From contig DASTRY010000086.1 of assembly GCA_035760965.1 (NCBI GenBank), positions 1-64,000 on the forward strand: a stretch of DNA of 64,000 bases. The letters are read 5' to 3'. Each line of letters starts with the position of its first letter. Positions within the stretch are counted from its first letter, which is position 1. The notes under the pieces are model-generated. The model saw only the letters and a list, made by a program, of their open reading frames with translations. It searched no databases and was not told the DNA's origin. Below, one piece after another: positions 24,631-33,599 of the stretch. A program made the position numbers and the translations under genes. The DNA comes from JADGHX01 sp035760965. Its GTDB lineage: Bacteria; Pseudomonadota; Gammaproteobacteria; Steroidobacterales; Steroidobacteraceae.

Positions 24631-24763
24631 GGGAATCTCCAATGGGTGTTCAAGTAAGGCGGCGCGTAGCGCAGAGAGTGTTACCGTCGAACAGAACTGC
24701 ACGCGCGCGAGTTGCATGCCGCGCAGTGAAGTTGTGAGGCTATGGATCCGCGGGCGGACGGTC

Positions 24764-24777
24764 TGTGCGTCAGCACA
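24764..24777. promoter_or_regulatory. Island motif site, short spacing
   Basis: TGTGCGTCAGCACA (TGTGC-N4-GCACA) lies 134 bp before the PA2169-type gene and 101 bp before the divergent gene at 24878. Two bases shorter than the usual site. Confidence 0.5.
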
Positions 24778-24877
24778 CTGGCCGACGAGAGCTTTCGAGT
24801 CAGCCGTTTAGGCAAGCTGACGGCGCTATGCGCGCAAGCGCACTGACAGCGATCACCCGGCAGTACAGAGTACGCGC

Positions 24878-25216
24878 ATGATGAAACACGACGCCTCCGC
24901 GCCCAACCGAGATTCAACTTCCTCGCACAGCTTTTGCGCAGCTGCCGCACCTCCAGTGGAAGTGTTCTACGTCGTGCAGAGCACGGGCCTGCTCGGCGAG
25001 CGGCACCATCGCCTACGCTCCGACTTGTACGAAACGCGGCCGCAAGCGGACGTGGAGCTCGCCGGTCTCCGGCAGGCGGATTCCGCTGGCACCTACAGCG
25101 TTTGGAAAAGTGTCACGTACATTGAGCCCGCCGAGTGGTTACACAGAGTCGTGCGGTCCGACGGCTCGCTCATTCTGCCGCGGCTCCGCGGCGTCGAGAA
25201 ACTCACGGACTGCTGA
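24878..25216 (+). CDS. Hypothetical protein
   Basis: 112 residues. From about residue 25 it looks like a compact alpha/beta domain (VEVFYVVQSTGLLGERHHRL, YSVWKSVTYIEPAEWLHRVV, DGSLILPRLRG). No signal peptide or membrane helix. Family not recognised. It is divergent from the PA2169-type gene and shares its motif-containing upstream region. Confidence 0.55.
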   Translation: MMKHDASAPNRDSTSSHSFCAAAAPPVEVFYVVQSTGLLGERHHRLRSDLYETRPQADVELAGLRQADSAGTYSVWKSVTYIEPAEWLHRVVRSDGSLILPRLRGVEKLTDC

Positions 25217-25294
25217 CAGCCTCGGCTTTCTGCAAGTGGACGCAACCGGTGCGGCTGCCAACCGTTCATCAGCACACTTGCGAGGAATCTATCC

Positions 25295-25768
25295 ATGAAT
25301 GCAAAAGGTGTCGCCTACATCGTCCCCGCTGTCGTGTTTGGCGTATTCGTGCTGGCGAACTGGACGCTATTCGCCGCGGCTGTCGAGCTGAATTTTCTGA
25401 TCGTGCGGGTCCAAGCGCCGCTGATCATTCTCATGCTGCTCGTCGCGGGAGTGATCTTGTTGGTTGATCTGGGCGTCCACGCGCTGAGCACGCGTGCGTG
25501 GGTGCGAGAACGGCGCGCTCTGAGGAAGGACCTCGAAGCCGCTCGTCTGCGAGCGGAACATGAAGAGGAATCTCGCACTGGCACGTTGCGGCTCGCCATG
25601 GAGCGGCAGCTGGCCGCCATTCGTGCGCAGCTCGATCAATTGGTCGACGGTCAGGCTGCCATGCTGGGGCGGCCACCGGTCGTCCGCGCCCTGGAGACTG
25701 AAATTGCCCGCTCCTTCGAACCCGAGATCATTGCGCCGCGAGCCGCCACCGACAGGCGCGCCCGCTGA
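25295..25768 (+). CDS. LapA-like two-helix membrane protein
   Basis: 157 residues: two hydrophobic helices (YIVPAVVFGVFVLANWTLF, PLIILMLLVAGVILLVDLG) then a long cytoplasmic coiled coil (RERRALRKDLEAARLRAEHE, AMERQLAAIRAQLDQLVDGQ). The layout is like LapA/YciS proteins, which organise other envelope proteins. Alternatively an unrelated membrane-anchored coiled coil. A degenerate motif (CGTTCATCAGCACA) lies about 25 bp upstream. Confidence 0.65.
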   Translation: MNAKGVAYIVPAVVFGVFVLANWTLFAAAVELNFLIVRVQAPLIILMLLVAGVILLVDLGVHALSTRAWVRERRALRKDLEAARLRAEHEEESRTGTLRLAMERQLAAIRAQLDQLVDGQAAMLGRPPVVRALETEIARSFEPEIIAPRAATDRRAR

Positions 25769-25977
25769 ATGGCTTGATGGGCTGATCAACCTGGACAATA
25801 GGCCACTCTTATATATGCCGGACTGCAGCCTTCCGGGAGTCGGCTCGGCCACCCGCCACGTTAGAGACTCGGCGCCGAGGCTCGCTTGCCGGGCCGCCCG
25901 TTGTCCAATCACCGCCGCAAGCTCGAAGTGTGCGAGCCTCGCGGCGGGTCGCGGGTGGGGAGTGTGCGTGCGGCAGC

Positions 25978-26289
25978 CTACTTCAGCTGCATGTCGTTCT
26001 TGACTGACTTCACGCCGCTGACGGCGCTCGCCACCCTGACGGCGGACTTGATGTCGTCGCGCGAGCTCACGAAGCCGCTTAGTTGGACGACGCCCTTGAA
26101 CGTCTCGACATTGATCTCCGAGACCTTCAGGCCCGGCTCGCCCAGGATGGCCGCCTTGACCTTGGTGGTGATGGCACTGTCATCGACGTACTGACCCGTC
26201 CCCTCATGCGTGCGTGTCGACGCACAGCCGAGAGTTGCCATGAGTATGACGGTCGCGAAGACCGCGCTGAGAGTTTTGATGAGACGCAT
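25978..26289 (-). CDS. BON-domain lipoprotein
   Basis: 103 residues: signal peptide with lipobox (MATLGC), a short linker, then one BON domain (DDSAITTKVKAAILGEPGLK, VETFKGVVQLSGFVSSRDDI, ASAVSGVKSVKNDMQLK). This is the layout of an OsmY/YraP-like periplasmic protein with a single BON; such proteins bind phospholipid and respond to osmotic or envelope stress. A motif site lies 135 bp upstream. Confidence 0.9.
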   Translation of the reverse strand: MRLIKTLSAVFATVILMATLGCASTRTHEGTGQYVDDSAITTKVKAAILGEPGLKVSEINVETFKGVVQLSGFVSSRDDIKSAVRVASAVSGVKSVKNDMQLK

Positions 26290-26423
26290 AGAATGAAACT
26301 CCAGGTGGATGCGCAGGAGGTTGCGGAGATCTGATCAGAGCGGACCGCGCTAATCTTTGGGGTGTCGCACGATGCTGCGCGCATCGTTCATGCAGCAGTC
26401 TGCCTCGAGTGGCGGGTCGAGTC

Positions 26424-26439
26424 GGTGCGGCGGCGAACG
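26424..26439. promoter_or_regulatory. Island motif site
   Basis: GGTGCG-GCGG-CGAACG, 135 bp before the BON gene; first and last bases deviate from the consensus. Confidence 0.4.
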
Positions 26440-26519
26440 TACGCCCAGCCGTGGGTTACGTCGGTGTATGTCCTACCGCGCACATACCGGCACAGCGTCG
26501 CCATTCCCTGATTTTGCAA

Positions 26520-26535
26520 TGTTCGTCAGCGCACA
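26520..26535. promoter_or_regulatory. Island motif site
   Basis: TGTTCG-TCAG-CGCACA matches the consensus fully and lies 65 bp before the GGDEF/EAL gene. A second inverted repeat, GTATGT-N10-ACATAC, lies nearby at about 26465-26486. Confidence 0.6.
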
Positions 26536-26599
26536 GTCGGCTGCGCGGCAAGCCGCTTGAATCCAAAACCGAAGGAGTTTTGATCGCACAAGAATCCTC

Positions 26600-28714
26600 A
26601 TGCCTCAAAACATACTTCTGATCCAGGACGACCCTGCCGATGCCAGTGCCGTTCGCGAGGCGCTGCTCAATTCGAACGATGGGTCGTTTCGAGTCGAATG
26701 GGTAAAACGCTGCTCCGCGGGCCTCGAGCGACTGACCGCGGAAGGAAGCCGCGGAGCCGACGGTATCGCGGCGATACTCGTCGACCTCTTCCTGCCGGAC
26801 AGCCACGGACTCGAAACTTTCGACCGACTCTTTCGCGCCGCGCCTCAGATTCCGATCCTGGTGCTGAGCGCTACGCAAGATGAGGATCTCGCCAGGCTGG
26901 CAGTGCAGCATGGCGCGCAGGACTATCTGTTGAAGGGTCGTCTCGATAGTTACTGGCTGCCGAAGGCCCTGCGTAGCATGGTCGAGCGGGCCGCGAACGC
27001 AGAGGCGTTGTTTGAAGAAACAGAGCGCGCACAGGTAACGCTCGACTCCATCGGCGACGCCGTCATGAGCAGCGATGTCTACGGCAATGTGACCTATCTC
27101 AATGTCGTCGCTGAAAGCATGACCGGCTGGTCGCGCGAGGACGCCGCAGGTCATCCGATTGCGGAAGTGTTCTGCATCGTCGATGCAACCACTCGCGACC
27201 CCGCGCCAAATCCCATGGTGTTGGCGATTCGGGAGAACAAGACCGTATGCCTCACCCCGAACTGCGTTTTGATCCGGCGCGACGGAATTGAAGCCGCCAT
27301 CGAAGACTCCGCGGCGCCGATCCACGATCGCCGCGGACGCGTCACCGGCGCGGTCATGGTGTTTCACGACGTGAGCACGACGCGAGCGCTATCGCTCAGA
27401 ATGTCTCATCTGGCTCAGCACGATAGCCTGACCGATTTGCCCAACCGCGCATTGCTGAACGATCGACTAACCCAGGCGATGGGCATGGCACACCGTCACC
27501 GGCAGAGACTCGCGGTGCTGTTCCTGGACATGGATCACTTCAAGCGCGTCAACGACTCCCTGGGCCACGACATCGGCGACCGCTTGCTGCAATCGGTGGC
27601 GCAGCGGTTGCTCGGTTGCGTACGCAGCTCCGACACGGTCAGTCGGCAGGGGGGCGATGAATTCGTGATCCTGCTCTCAGAGGTGACGCATGCACGGGAT
27701 GCGGCGCATTGCGCGGAAAAAGTACTCCTTGCGCTGAGCACGCCCCATCGCATCGATCCGCACGATCTGCACATCACCGCGAGCATCGGTATCGTGACCT
27801 ACCCCGACGACGGGACCGACGCGGCCACCTTGATGAAGCATGCGGACTTCGCGATGTACCACGTCAAGGACAATGGTCGGAACAACTATGAGTTCTTCGA
27901 GCCGGACATGAACGTGCGGGCCATCGAGCGGCAGTCCCTGGAAAACGGTCTGCGTTACGCACTGGAACGGCAGGAATTCCTGTTGCATTACCAGCCGATC
28001 ATGAATTTGGAGACGGGCGCGATCATCGGCGCCGAGGCACTCATCCGCTGGGCTCATCCACAACGCGGTCTGGTGCTCCCTCAGCAATTCGTACCCATTG
28101 CGGAAGAGTCCGGCTTCATCGTGGCGATTGGCCGGTGGGTGTTGCGGGCAGCCTGTCGCCAGATCCGCGCCTGGCAGGACTCAGGGCTGTCGCTGACGAG
28201 CATCGCGATCAACGTCTCGGCGGTGGAGTTGCGCGCCAGGGATTTCGTTTCAGACGTGCGCGCCATCCTGATGGAGACCGGCCTCGCGCCGTACTGTCTC
28301 GAGCTCGAGCTGACCGAAACCTTCCTGATGCAAGATTCGAAATCCACCGCGGCCGTGCTTCGAGCACTCAAAGACATGGGCGTGCAGCTCGCGCTCGATG
28401 ACTTCGGTACCGGCTATTCGAGCTTGAGTCATTTGCGGCTCTTTCCGATCGGCATCCTGAAGATCGATCAGTCATTCGTGCACGATCTGACGACAGATTC
28501 CGACGATGCCAGCATCGTCACGGCGTTGATCAGCATGGGCAGGAGTCTGCACATGCGGGTCGTGGCGGAAGGCGTGGAAACACGCGAACAGCTCGCCTTC
28601 CTTCGGGAGCAACGCTGTCCCGAGGGGCAAGGGCATTATTTTGGCAAGGCGATGGATGCCGAGGGATTCGCCAGGCTTCTGGAACGCAGAACAGTGGAGC
28701 CACGCCGCCTATGA
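26600..28714 (+). CDS. REC-PAS-GGDEF-EAL cyclic-di-GMP protein
   Basis: 704 residues. Receiver domain 1-125 (phospho-acceptor in AAILVDLFLPD, DYLLKGR), PAS about 140-255 (SDVYGNVTYLNVVAESMTGW), GGDEF about 270-435 with intact RQGGDEF, and EAL about 445-695 with intact GAEALIRW, NVS, ELTETFLM and DDFGTGYSSL. Both a cyclase and a phosphodiesterase site look complete, so the net direction cannot be told from sequence. It is cytosolic and probably takes phosphate from a histidine kinase such as that at 16093-17085. The Shine-Dalgarno (AGGAG) lies unusually far (about 23 bp) from the ATG. Confidence 0.93.
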   Translation: MPQNILLIQDDPADASAVREALLNSNDGSFRVEWVKRCSAGLERLTAEGSRGADGIAAILVDLFLPDSHGLETFDRLFRAAPQIPILVLSATQDEDLARLAVQHGAQDYLLKGRLDSYWLPKALRSMVERAANAEALFEETERAQVTLDSIGDAVMSSDVYGNVTYLNVVAESMTGWSREDAAGHPIAEVFCIVDATTRDPAPNPMVLAIRENKTVCLTPNCVLIRRDGIEAAIEDSAAPIHDRRGRVTGAVMVFHDVSTTRALSLRMSHLAQHDSLTDLPNRALLNDRLTQAMGMAHRHRQRLAVLFLDMDHFKRVNDSLGHDIGDRLLQSVAQRLLGCVRSSDTVSRQGGDEFVILLSEVTHARDAAHCAEKVLLALSTPHRIDPHDLHITASIGIVTYPDDGTDAATLMKHADFAMYHVKDNGRNNYEFFEPDMNVRAIERQSLENGLRYALERQEFLLHYQPIMNLETGAIIGAEALIRWAHPQRGLVLPQQFVPIAEESGFIVAIGRWVLRAACRQIRAWQDSGLSLTSIAINVSAVELRARDFVSDVRAILMETGLAPYCLELELTETFLMQDSKSTAAVLRALKDMGVQLALDDFGTGYSSLSHLRLFPIGILKIDQSFVHDLTTDSDDASIVTALISMGRSLHMRVVAEGVETREQLAFLREQRCPEGQGHYFGKAMDAEGFARLLERRTVEPRRL

Positions 28715-28718
28715 AAAA

Positions 28719-28738
28719 CGGGGCGCTCCTGCGCCCCG
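28719..28738 (-). terminator. Intrinsic terminator of PRC-barrel gene 2
   Basis: CGGGGCGC-TCCT-GCGCCCCG is a perfect 8-bp stem; on the minus strand it is followed by TTTTT. It lies between the convergent GGDEF/EAL and PRC-barrel genes. Confidence 0.8.
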
Positions 28739-28771
28739 GATCTCATCCTGCGCCTGGATAGTTGCGCGCGT

Positions 28772-29302
28772 TCAGGTGTGATCTTTGGCAAGCTTGGCCT
28801 GCCAATAGGTGTCAGCGTCGCGACTCCAGGTGCCGCTCGATGCGTCCGTGATCTTGCCGTTCGGCAGAACTGGAGCCTGCTCGAGCTGCGATCGGTCCAT
28901 GATCAGCTGGTCGTCCTGCATCGCAGACTTCACATTCGCCCACGGCACTGCGATTCGCTTGCCACCCACTCCCATGACGGCGCCATGAGATATGACCGCG
29001 TAACTCGCGTTCCCCTGCTTGTCGAGGAGGACTTCCTTCACTTCGCCGAGATTCTCCCCGGTGGACGTCTGTACCTTCGTCCCGACCATCTTTGCTCCGT
29101 GCTTGTCGGCCTTGCTGTCCTTCATGCTCGCATCCGCCACATGCGTGGCAGACACCGCATCTCGCTGAGCCTGGCTCGAAGCTGCGCTCGGCTGGGAGCT
29201 GGGTTGAGTTGCTGTTGGATTCGGCGGCGTCTGAGCCTGCGCGTACACCGTACTCGCGAGACCCAATGCTGCGACTATGCCTAGTGAATGCAGCGTCTTC
29301 AT
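28772..29302 (-). CDS. PRC-barrel domain periplasmic protein 2
   Basis: 176 residues: a cleavable signal peptide (LGIVAALGLASTVYAQAQ), a Pro/Ser/Gln-rich linker, then a PRC-barrel (about 68-140: KMVGTKVQTSTGENLGEVKE, GNASYAVISHGAVMGVGGKR) and WSRDADTYWQAKL. It is shorter than the paralogue at 17379-18098 and lacks its lipobox Cys, so it is soluble in the periplasm. A motif site lies 125 bp upstream. Confidence 0.85.
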   Translation of the reverse strand: MKTLHSLGIVAALGLASTVYAQAQTPPNPTATQPSSQPSAASSQAQRDAVSATHVADASMKDSKADKHGAKMVGTKVQTSTGENLGEVKEVLLDKQGNASYAVISHGAVMGVGGKRIAVPWANVKSAMQDDQLIMDRSQLEQAPVLPNGKITDASSGTWSRDADTYWQAKLAKDHT

Positions 29303-29426
29303 CGTTACACCTCAAGTTACAAAGGGGGCGAGTATGGACTGCGCGAACTCGTGAGACGCTACCCGTAAACGCCATTCGCATACCTGCAGTGAAGTCGCGA
29401 CACTACGTGGAGTGCGCGGTTGCGTC

Positions 29427-29440
29427 TGTTCGTCAGCACA
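29427..29440. promoter_or_regulatory. Island motif site, short spacing
   Basis: TGTTCGTCAGCACA, 125 bp before PRC-barrel gene 2; nearly identical to the site at 24764-24777. Confidence 0.5.
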
Positions 29441-29609
29441 CGCAGAGAACCATGGGCGCGGGCTCCGTGCCTCAGCGAACGGGAAAGTGAGTTCAGGTGA
29501 GGGCCTGCCAATACCTGCGGAATGGTCAGGGGTGAAGCACTGGTGAAGCACTCCAAGTGTTTGTGGAAATCCCCTTGGTGATAAAAACAACTGCGGGAGT
29601 TTCAGCCCA

Positions 29610-29804
29610 TCATTTCTTTTTCGCAGGCTTCGATAGCTGCTTCGCGGCGGCCGCCCGAGGGCGCCCCTGCTTGGACTTCGCCACCGTGCCTTTTCGCTTC
29701 TTTGTCTTCTTCGCCGCGGCTTTCACGACCGCTTTGGCGGGCACTTCCGCAGGACTCGGTGGTGCGGGCGCGCGCGCATAGCTGGAGTTCGCATTCTTTG
29801 TCAT
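29610..29804 (-). CDS. Lys/Ala-rich basic protein (histone H1-like)
   Basis: 64 residues, strongly basic and low in complexity (PAKAVVKAAAKKTKKRKG, KPAKKK at the end), like the AlgP/H1-type DNA-binding tails of proteobacteria. Predicted to be disordered and to bind nucleic acid. Composition alone supports it. Confidence 0.5.
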   Translation of the reverse strand: MTKNANSSYARAPAPPSPAEVPAKAVVKAAAKKTKKRKGTVAKSKQGRPRAAAAKQLSKPAKKK

Positions 29805-29852
29805 GGTAGGTCCGGCCTTAGAGATACTGGAAGTCGAACACTGTATAGGAAA

Positions 29853-30385
29853 GTGCCTTCGGTATCAGCCGCCGCGAGAACTGTCCGATCGATAGAGCGC
29901 GGCGACGAGATCGGTGCCATCCGTCACTTCTTACACCACAACAAATCTGATACGCATCGTCGATCGGGCACGCACCTCGTGACGTACCGATGTCCCTATT
30001 TCGGTCCGGTGATGGAGCTGGCCGCGAATGATAGCGCGAACCTTACGCACCACTGGGCGTAGGCGTTCATTGCTTCCGCATTTTGTTCGAGGATCGGCGG
30101 CCGCTCCGACCCGTGCAAGTGGAGCTTCGCCGGGGTCGTGCTCACACGAGCTGCAGCCTCTTGTGCGTCCATGCCGAGGATTGAACTGCTGCGCGAGTTG
30201 GCAGTCCGTACGCCGGCACACACACAGCTGCAACCGCTCTCTCGGCGGCGGCGATGAGGTATGAAATGCGCTCCTGAGCGAGCTCGATGTGCGCCAGCGT
30301 TCGGTGTCGAACGGATCAACGCATGCGGATTCAATACGATGGCGGACCTCCCTGGAGTTCTTCAAGCGTCAGCCAGGTGCAATTC
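29853..30385. other. Stretch without a convincing gene
   Basis: Several frames are open but none is persuasive. Reverse-strand pieces (HIELAQERISYLIAAAER near 30240-30300 and TRAAVQSSAWTHKRLQLV nearby) could be a broken small gene. A motif-like site lies at 30288-30303. Confidence 0.4.
30288..30303. promoter_or_regulatory. Weak island motif site
   Basis: TGTGCG-CCAG-CGTTCG, 83 bp before the membrane protein gene; left half perfect, right half two mismatches. Confidence 0.3.
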
Positions 30386-30898
30386 ATGATCCTCGGAATG
30401 ACGATACCGTTCTTCACACTCCTGCACGTGATCATCAGCCTCATCGGCATCGTTGCTGGGGCGGTCGTCATGCGGGGTCTATGGAGCGCGACGCGGCCGG
30501 ACGGCTCGGCTGTGTTCTTTCTCACCACGACAGCAGCCACGAGCGTGACCGGATTTTTGTTTCACTCGGCAAGCTTCGGAGCGGCTCACTTCGTCGGGCT
30601 CATCTCGCTGGCGGTACTCGCGGTCACGATCCTTGCGCTCTATATCTACCGTCTTGCCGGGCTGTGGCGCGGGATCTACGTTGCAGGCGCAGTGCTAGCT
30701 CTCTATCTGAATGTCTTCGTCGGCATGGTGCAGGCTTTCCAGAAACTGCCGTTCCTGCATCCGTTCGCGCCAACAGGATCCGAGCCGCCATTTGTCGTCA
30801 CACAGCTTCTGGTGCTCGGAATGTTCATCGCACTGGGTATCGTGGCGACGAAGCGATTTCATCCTGTCCCCGTGGCGCGAATGCCGGCGTACGGCTGA
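30386..30898 (+). CDS. Four-helix integral membrane protein
   Basis: 170 residues from the ATG at 30386 with about five hydrophobic segments (TLLHVIISLIGIVAGAVVM, FFLTTTAATSVTGFLF, FVGLISLAVLAVTILALYIY, IYVAGAVLALYLNVFVGMVQ, VTQLLVLGMFIALGIVA). It resembles uncharacterised proteobacterial inner-membrane proteins of about 150-170 residues. No function can be assigned. An upstream in-frame start at 30287 would add a hydrophilic tail and is less likely. Confidence 0.7.
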   Translation: MILGMTIPFFTLLHVIISLIGIVAGAVVMRGLWSATRPDGSAVFFLTTTAATSVTGFLFHSASFGAAHFVGLISLAVLAVTILALYIYRLAGLWRGIYVAGAVLALYLNVFVGMVQAFQKLPFLHPFAPTGSEPPFVVTQLLVLGMFIALGIVATKRFHPVPVARMPAYG

Positions 30899-31077
30899 TC
30901 TGCCGTCGCGTCATTCGTCCTGATTGCAACGCCAAACGAGCCCGCTGGCGCAGTAAATACTTTCTTTTCGGGATCGGCCGCACGTGCTCGATATAAGGCG
31001 CACACTCCGCCCCTTAGCCGCATACGAGCTGAGTTGGCCGGTGAATTCTCGCTGGCCACACGTTGAAGGCCAAATTT

Positions 31078-31566
31078 ATGGATCAGTCAAAGAACGCTCC
31101 TGCCCGGGAAACCGCCAGGAACATCCAGACAGGACCCGCGAACAACATCGTCGATACGGCGATCGCTGCGGGCAATTTCACCACCTTCGCCGCTGCCGTC
31201 CAGACGGCTGGTCTGATCGACGCGCTGGCTGCGAAGGGCCCGTTCACTGTCTTTGCGCCCACCGACGAAGCATTCAAGAAGCTTCCCTCCGGCGCGTACG
31301 ATGCACTGCTCAGGGACGCAGCGAAGCTCAAGGCAGTTCTGAACTATCACGTGGTCTCCGGCTATTTCATGGCGAGAGACGTGAAGTCAGGCGAAGTGAT
31401 GACGCTGCAGGGGAGCACGCTGACCGCAGCGGCGTCTTCCTGGGAAGTGCGGGTCAATGGAGCCCGCGTCACGCAGGCGGATATCGTCGCGACGAATGGC
31501 GTCGTTCACGGCATCGATGCGGTCATCCTGCCCAAGAACTGGCAACTGCTGGCAGCCGCTGCCTGA
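31078..31566 (+). CDS. Fasciclin (FAS1) domain protein without signal peptide
   Basis: 162 residues from the ATG at 31078. A single FAS1 domain spans about 20-158: NIVDTAIAAGNFTTFAAAVQ, GPFTVFAPTDEAFKKLPSGA (H1 motif), LNYHVVSGYFMARDV, then NGVVHGIDAVILPK (H2 motif). Most bacterial FAS1 proteins are secreted adhesins; here the N-terminus (DQSKNAPARETARNIQTGPA) has no signal peptide, so it is either cytosolic or uses another route. A palindromic hairpin follows the stop. Confidence 0.88.
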   Translation: MDQSKNAPARETARNIQTGPANNIVDTAIAAGNFTTFAAAVQTAGLIDALAAKGPFTVFAPTDEAFKKLPSGAYDALLRDAAKLKAVLNYHVVSGYFMARDVKSGEVMTLQGSTLTAAASSWEVRVNGARVTQADIVATNGVVHGIDAVILPKNWQLLAAAA

Positions 31567-31600
31567 CGATCGCTTCTCGCTGAGTGCATGCGTGCACTGG

Positions 31601-31624
31601 AAGAGCCCCGCTCGTGGGGCTCTT
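31601..31624 (+). terminator. Hairpin after the fasciclin gene
   Basis: AAGAGCCCC-GCTCGT-GGGGCTCTT forms a 9-bp stem 34 bp after the stop. The following bases (GCCAGA) are not T-rich. Confidence 0.6.
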
Positions 31625-31712
31625 GCCAGAATCGAATTTGCCTGAGGAGTAGCAAGTCGCTGCGCTCGCCGTTTCGTTCGTCGGCCATGCCCCTATTTGA
31701 CAGGAGAGCGAC

Positions 31713-32158
31713 ATGACGAATCTTGTGTACCTTCAACCGTGGTCCGTCATGGAACGATGGCATCGCGAGATCGAACAAATTTTCAATGGGAGAGCGGACA
31801 CCTCACAGCCCGCGATACCCAATAGCGCGCCTTGGATGCCATCCGTGGATTTGCGAGAGGAAGACGACCGCTTCGTGCTGCGTGCAGACGTGCCCGGCGT
31901 TGCGCTCGCGGACATCGAAGTCTCTGCCGAAAACGGTGCGTTGACCATTCGCGGTGAGCGACCGGCACGGGAGCGCGTGAGCAGCGACGGCTTCGAGCAC
32001 ATCGAACGTGCCGCAGGCACGTTCTTGCGCCGTTTTACTTGCCGGATTCCGTACGAGCCGAGGGGATCAAGGCGCACTGTGCCGATGGCGTGCTTCAGAT
32101 CGAGATTCCCAAGCAGCCTCGAATCGAGGCGAGACGCATCCCGGTGACGGTCAATTGA
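31713..32158 (+). pseudogene. Hsp20 small heat-shock protein, frameshifted
   Basis: The first 108 residues are a normal Hsp20 start and alpha-crystallin domain (PSVDLREEDDRFVLRADVPG, VSAENGALTIRGERP, AGTFLRRF). At about 32038 one base is missing; the next frame continues LPDSVRAEGIKAHCADGVLQ and IEIPKQPRIEARRIPVTVN, ending at 32158. The product as read lacks the last strand and the IxI/V tail needed for oligomers. A good Shine-Dalgarno (AGGAG) remains. A single event, so recent decay or a sequencing error. Confidence 0.85.
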
Positions 32159-32218
32159 AGTCCGTCGGCTAACACACACGGTGAGGATGCCGCGGCGGCA
32201 CGAGGCCGGAGCACATTC

Positions 32219-32494
32219 ATGTCGCGCGTCGGGTACATACCGGCTGAGCACGAGGGGATCCTGGCTTCGGACGCGCGTGCTCAGCGTATGCGCGCCCAAC
32301 TTCAACTCAAAGTTCTTCCCGGCGCGCAGTTCGAGCGTCTGTGGGCGAGCTATGGGACGTTAGCGCGCTGTGATGGCTGCAACGATGTGATCGAGACGGA
32401 TGAAATCGAATATGAGCTCAAGTTTCGGTACGGAGCCGAGGGCCTGACGATCAAATTGCATCGGGAGTGCTGGGAAACTTGGCGGGACGAATAG
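32219..32494 (+). CDS. Hypothetical small protein with Cys pair
   Basis: 91 residues: RARAQRMRAQLQL-like helix, then YGTLARCDGCNDVIETDEIE and LTIKLHRECWETWRDE. The C-x2-C with a later H-x3-C could bind zinc. Conserved-looking but not assigned to a family. It follows the Hsp20 remnant by 60 bp. Confidence 0.6.
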   Translation: MSRVGYIPAEHEGILASDARAQRMRAQLQLKVLPGAQFERLWASYGTLARCDGCNDVIETDEIEYELKFRYGAEGLTIKLHRECWETWRDE

Positions 32495-33180
32495 CCCATA
32501 GAAGGCAAAGAAGATGGCTCATTACCGCACCTGCATGATCGAGTTCAAACGACAGGTAGCGCACGAATTTCTAGTCTGACGCGCTATCCAGGGTGCTGGA
32601 CAATTGGCGCTCGAGCGCCGCAGCTTCCAGATTGGCTCCGCAAATCGGTCGCAGGAGAACGGTCCGAGTCGCATGAGGTCCGGTTACATGAGAGGCAGAT
32701 GTTTCCCGTGCAGTCCCATCACTCGAACGAGTCTATGTTCTCCGTCGGGTACGGATGCGAGTCCGGGATCGGCTGCTCCGGCTCGGTGGACCGACGCTTG
32801 GCCGCTCGCCGAACGGTGCAGCGGATTGGTCGGCGCGGCGGACCTTCGGCGATTTCTTTGAGTAGGTCGTCGACCTTGCCAGGCACCAGTAAGCCGGTGC
32901 GTCTCTTCGTGGGCATACGGATTTGAATGCAGCCGCGCGTCACGCGTTCCCGGTCGAGAGAAACCGGCGTGCGGCTCTATTCGATCCCTCACGTCGAAAT
33001 CGCCTCCGAAAAAATGATGCAGCGTGAGCTCCGTGTAGACGAACCGGCTGGCCGCTCGCGCATCGCGCGCCAGATCCTCGAGCCGTGCTTCGAATGTCCC
33101 CTTCGAACTGTTTCAACGGTACCTCATGGATCTTGCGACGACGCTCGGCTATGCCTTTCTCAGACAGCAGAACTCGTGCG
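32495..33180. other. Stretch without a convincing gene
   Basis: Several short open frames on both strands, none with recognisable motifs. A reverse-strand piece (RFVYTELTLHHFFGGDFDVR near 32980-33050) looks protein-like but its frame is broken. Probable decayed coding DNA near the island end. Confidence 0.4.
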
Positions 33181-33587
33181 CTAGTCACGGCCGCAACAGA
33201 CGCTTGCTCTTCTTAGGCTTTGACGTTTCTCAGTTGCTGCTCGAGTTGCGGTAACTATGTCTGGACGGTATCCCACACTATCTCGAGGGTTGATATCGAA
33301 GTAGCCGTGCGCCATGCGATTGCGCATGCCGCGCATCTGCCGCCACGGGGTGTCCGGATGGTTCGCCACGACATCGGGATGTTCGCTCATCAGCCGGGTG
33401 GCGATCTCTCCGATGGTGATCAGGTTCAATACAACCGCTTGCTGTGTGCGATGATCAATGAGGAAGTCAGCCTTGCTCGTCATCGCCCCGGACAACCGAG
33501 CCGAATTCGCGGGAGTTACTGAGGGGGCCGCGCGATGATCCGGCGAATGGTTTCGCGATACTGCGCCAGGACTTTCGAAGGCTTCAT
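33181..33587 (-). pseudogene. MntA-HepT toxin-antitoxin remnant (MNT start fused to HEPN end)
   Basis: From 33587 the reverse strand encodes MKPSKVLAQYRETIRRIIAR, matching the start of the MNT gene at 2268, and after frame breaks SVVRGDDEQG. Near 33470 it jumps to the second half of a HEPN protein: DFLIDHRTQQAVVLNLITIG, HPDTPWRQMRGMRNRMAHGY with the R-x4-H RNase motif (RNRMAH). A deletion removed the MNT 3' half and the HEPN 5' half. Confidence 0.78.
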
Positions 33588-33599
33588 TCTTCAATGATA

